A DNA stretch of 64,000 bases from the NCBI GenBank assembly GCA_913061415.1, contig CAJXUD010000001.1, positions 1-64,000 of the forward strand. Direction: 5' to 3'. Shown here one piece after another: positions 63,203 through 64,000 of the stretch. The position numbers and the translations under genes were made by a program. Origin of the DNA: an uncultured Oleispira sp. GTDB taxonomy: Bacteria; Pseudomonadota; Gammaproteobacteria; Pseudomonadales; Oceanobacteraceae. Numbering within the stretch: the first letter of the stretch is position 1; every line of letters begins with the position of its first letter. A model generated the notes under the pieces. That model saw nothing but the letters and a program-made list of their open reading frames with translations. It did no database searches and was not told the origin of the DNA.

Positions 63203-64000
63203 TTAATTAATACGATCAACTAACGCAGCCGCTAACTCTTGTGCCAGCAAATTCGCTACGTTTTTTTCTGCTTTTGCCTTAGCGAGATTAGCATAACCCG
63301 ATGCACCTTTCGCCTGCTTACTGAACGTGCTCAGTATGCGGTCATTGTCATCTTTAATCGTCACTCGGCTATCGGCAAAGACAAAGTGAGCGCCCTTTTT
63401 GACAACAGGTCTTAACGTGGCTGAGACTTGAATCATCAAATCATAGCGCCCCTGCTGGCTAATGCGCATCCCTTGCTCGGTCAATACTTCCATGACGCCT
63501 GCCGCAATCTCTTGCGCCCCCTCATCGGTCATACTGATTCGCACTTGTAACTGATTAAATAAATCGTAGATAGTACTGTGTATTGTTAGAAGCTCAGTAC
63601 TGAGTGCAGGCTTCTGGCGCTGGGTTCCGACTAAGGCCAGCTGGTCAGCTAGGCGATCTCGTTGAGCAAACAAGGATAAAGCAGGCAATACCGTTCTTAA
63701 TTGCTGCAAGGTCGTCCCTTTTCGAGGCTTCGCATCCAGAGCGACAACCTGTTCTTCGAGGTGTGCAATCTGTGCTCGTAATCGACTGGCTGCTTTCACT
63801 CGGTCTAATTCGGCTAAAGCATAGGCAAACTTGTGTTCAAAATAGGTATCCGTTACTTTCACTTCATCGAGTTCAACTGCAGGCACCTTACTGCGAACCG
63901 TATTTTGTACGGTACGTACCAGCTCGGTTTGCTTACCCGTTGCCGTTCGCTCTTCAACTCGATTGGTAAAGTCACTACTCACCGTTACGCGCAGCTGGCT
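63203..64000 (-). CDS. LPP20-like protein, 5' end beyond window
   Basis: The frame continues past the window end: upstream codons read SQLRVT in the same frame, so the gene is partial and the apparent GTG at 63982 is not its start. SSDFTNRVEERTATGK, then VPAVELDEVKVTDTYFEHKFAYALAELDR resembles the LPP20 lipoprotein domain. A helical linker and a second domain (RISMTDEGAQEIAAGVMEVL to the end) follow, possibly a CsgG/LpoB-like fold. Lipidation cannot be checked because the N-terminus is missing. Confidence 0.7.
   Translation of the reverse strand, partial: SQLRVTVSSDFTNRVEERTATGKQTELVRTVQNTVRSKVPAVELDEVKVTDTYFEHKFAYALAELDRVKAASRLRAQIAHLEEQVVALDAKPRKGTTLQQLRTVLPALSLFAQRDRLADQLALVGTQRQKPALSTELLTIHSTIYDLFNQLQVRISMTDEGAQEIAAGVMEVLTEQGMRISQQGRYDLMIQVSATLRPVVKKGAHFVFADSRVTIKDDNDRILSTFSKQAKGASGYANLAKAKAEKNVANLLAQELAAALVDRIN

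Noticed and set aside
1-64000. Mobile island, prophage, CRISPR array or toxin-antitoxin locus
   Set aside because: No integrase, transposase, terminal repeats, spacer-repeat pattern or cas genes were seen, and gene content is mostly conserved chromosome.

Overview
The window looks like core chromosome of a marine gammaproteobacterium of the Oceanospirillales/Pseudomonadales type (Bermanella/Oleispira/Thalassolituus-like; the genus is a guess). Reasons: several gene orders typical of that group (ubiI-ubiH-pepP-ygfB facing TIGR02449-zapA-6S RNA-ygfA; glnE-ilvE; rppH-ptsP; lgt-thyA-folA), moderate GC judged by eye, and a Vibrio-like 283-residue ThyA. I saw no tRNA, rRNA, insertion sequence, prophage, integrase or CRISPR array.

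Layout. 1-7.9 kb: efp facing epmB (EF-P and its lysine aminomutase), then a PilZ-like protein paired with a FimX-like protein whose GGDEF and EAL sites are both altered (likely c-di-GMP control of type IV pili), then ilvD. 7.9-12.5 kb: a lipoprotein ending in nine hexapeptide repeats, a REC-REC-GGDEF regulator and an HBM-type chemoreceptor. 12.6-15.3 kb: a ZnuD-like TonB receptor with His/Glu-rich loops plus a small HxxxH/CxxC membrane protein behind a Zur-like box. 15.4-23.1 kb: a eukaryotic-type HisA, a K+ channel, an FAD oxidoreductase, a MEST-like hydrolase, DUF1499, an SGNH hydrolase, YeeN and an MBL hydrolase.

23.1-28.8 kb is the most interesting part: a zinc-starvation block with two perfect Zur-type inverted repeats. 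It holds DUF1826, DUF2796 (ZrgA-like), a MerC-like membrane protein and a COG0523 GTPase in one operon, then a DUF3299 protein divergent from a LolD/FtsX-like ABC ATPase-permease pair. With the ZnuD locus about 8 kb away this suggests outer-membrane uptake, periplasmic capture, inner-membrane handling and cytosolic metallochaperoning under one regulator. DUF1826 shows an HxD...H...R pattern like Fe(II)/2-oxoglutarate oxygenases.

28.9-41 kb: DUF808-DUF2956, trxA (its terminator lies inside the facing gene), a LysR regulator, a patatin-like lipase, glnE, ilvE, NhaD, an FMN glutamate-synthase-like protein and a bicupin. 41-51 kb: a secreted sphingomyelinase C with a fascin-like tail, PlsC, a second patatin paralogue, folA, a GGDEF-EAL protein, thyA, lgt, TauE and an NRDE protein. 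51-64 kb: ptsP, rppH, a HAD phosphatase, an imelysin lipoprotein, the ubiquinone/pepP/ygfB block, TIGR02449, zapA, 6S RNA, ygfA, a 42-residue membrane ORF, an NTF2-like protein and a partial LPP20-like protein cut by the window end.
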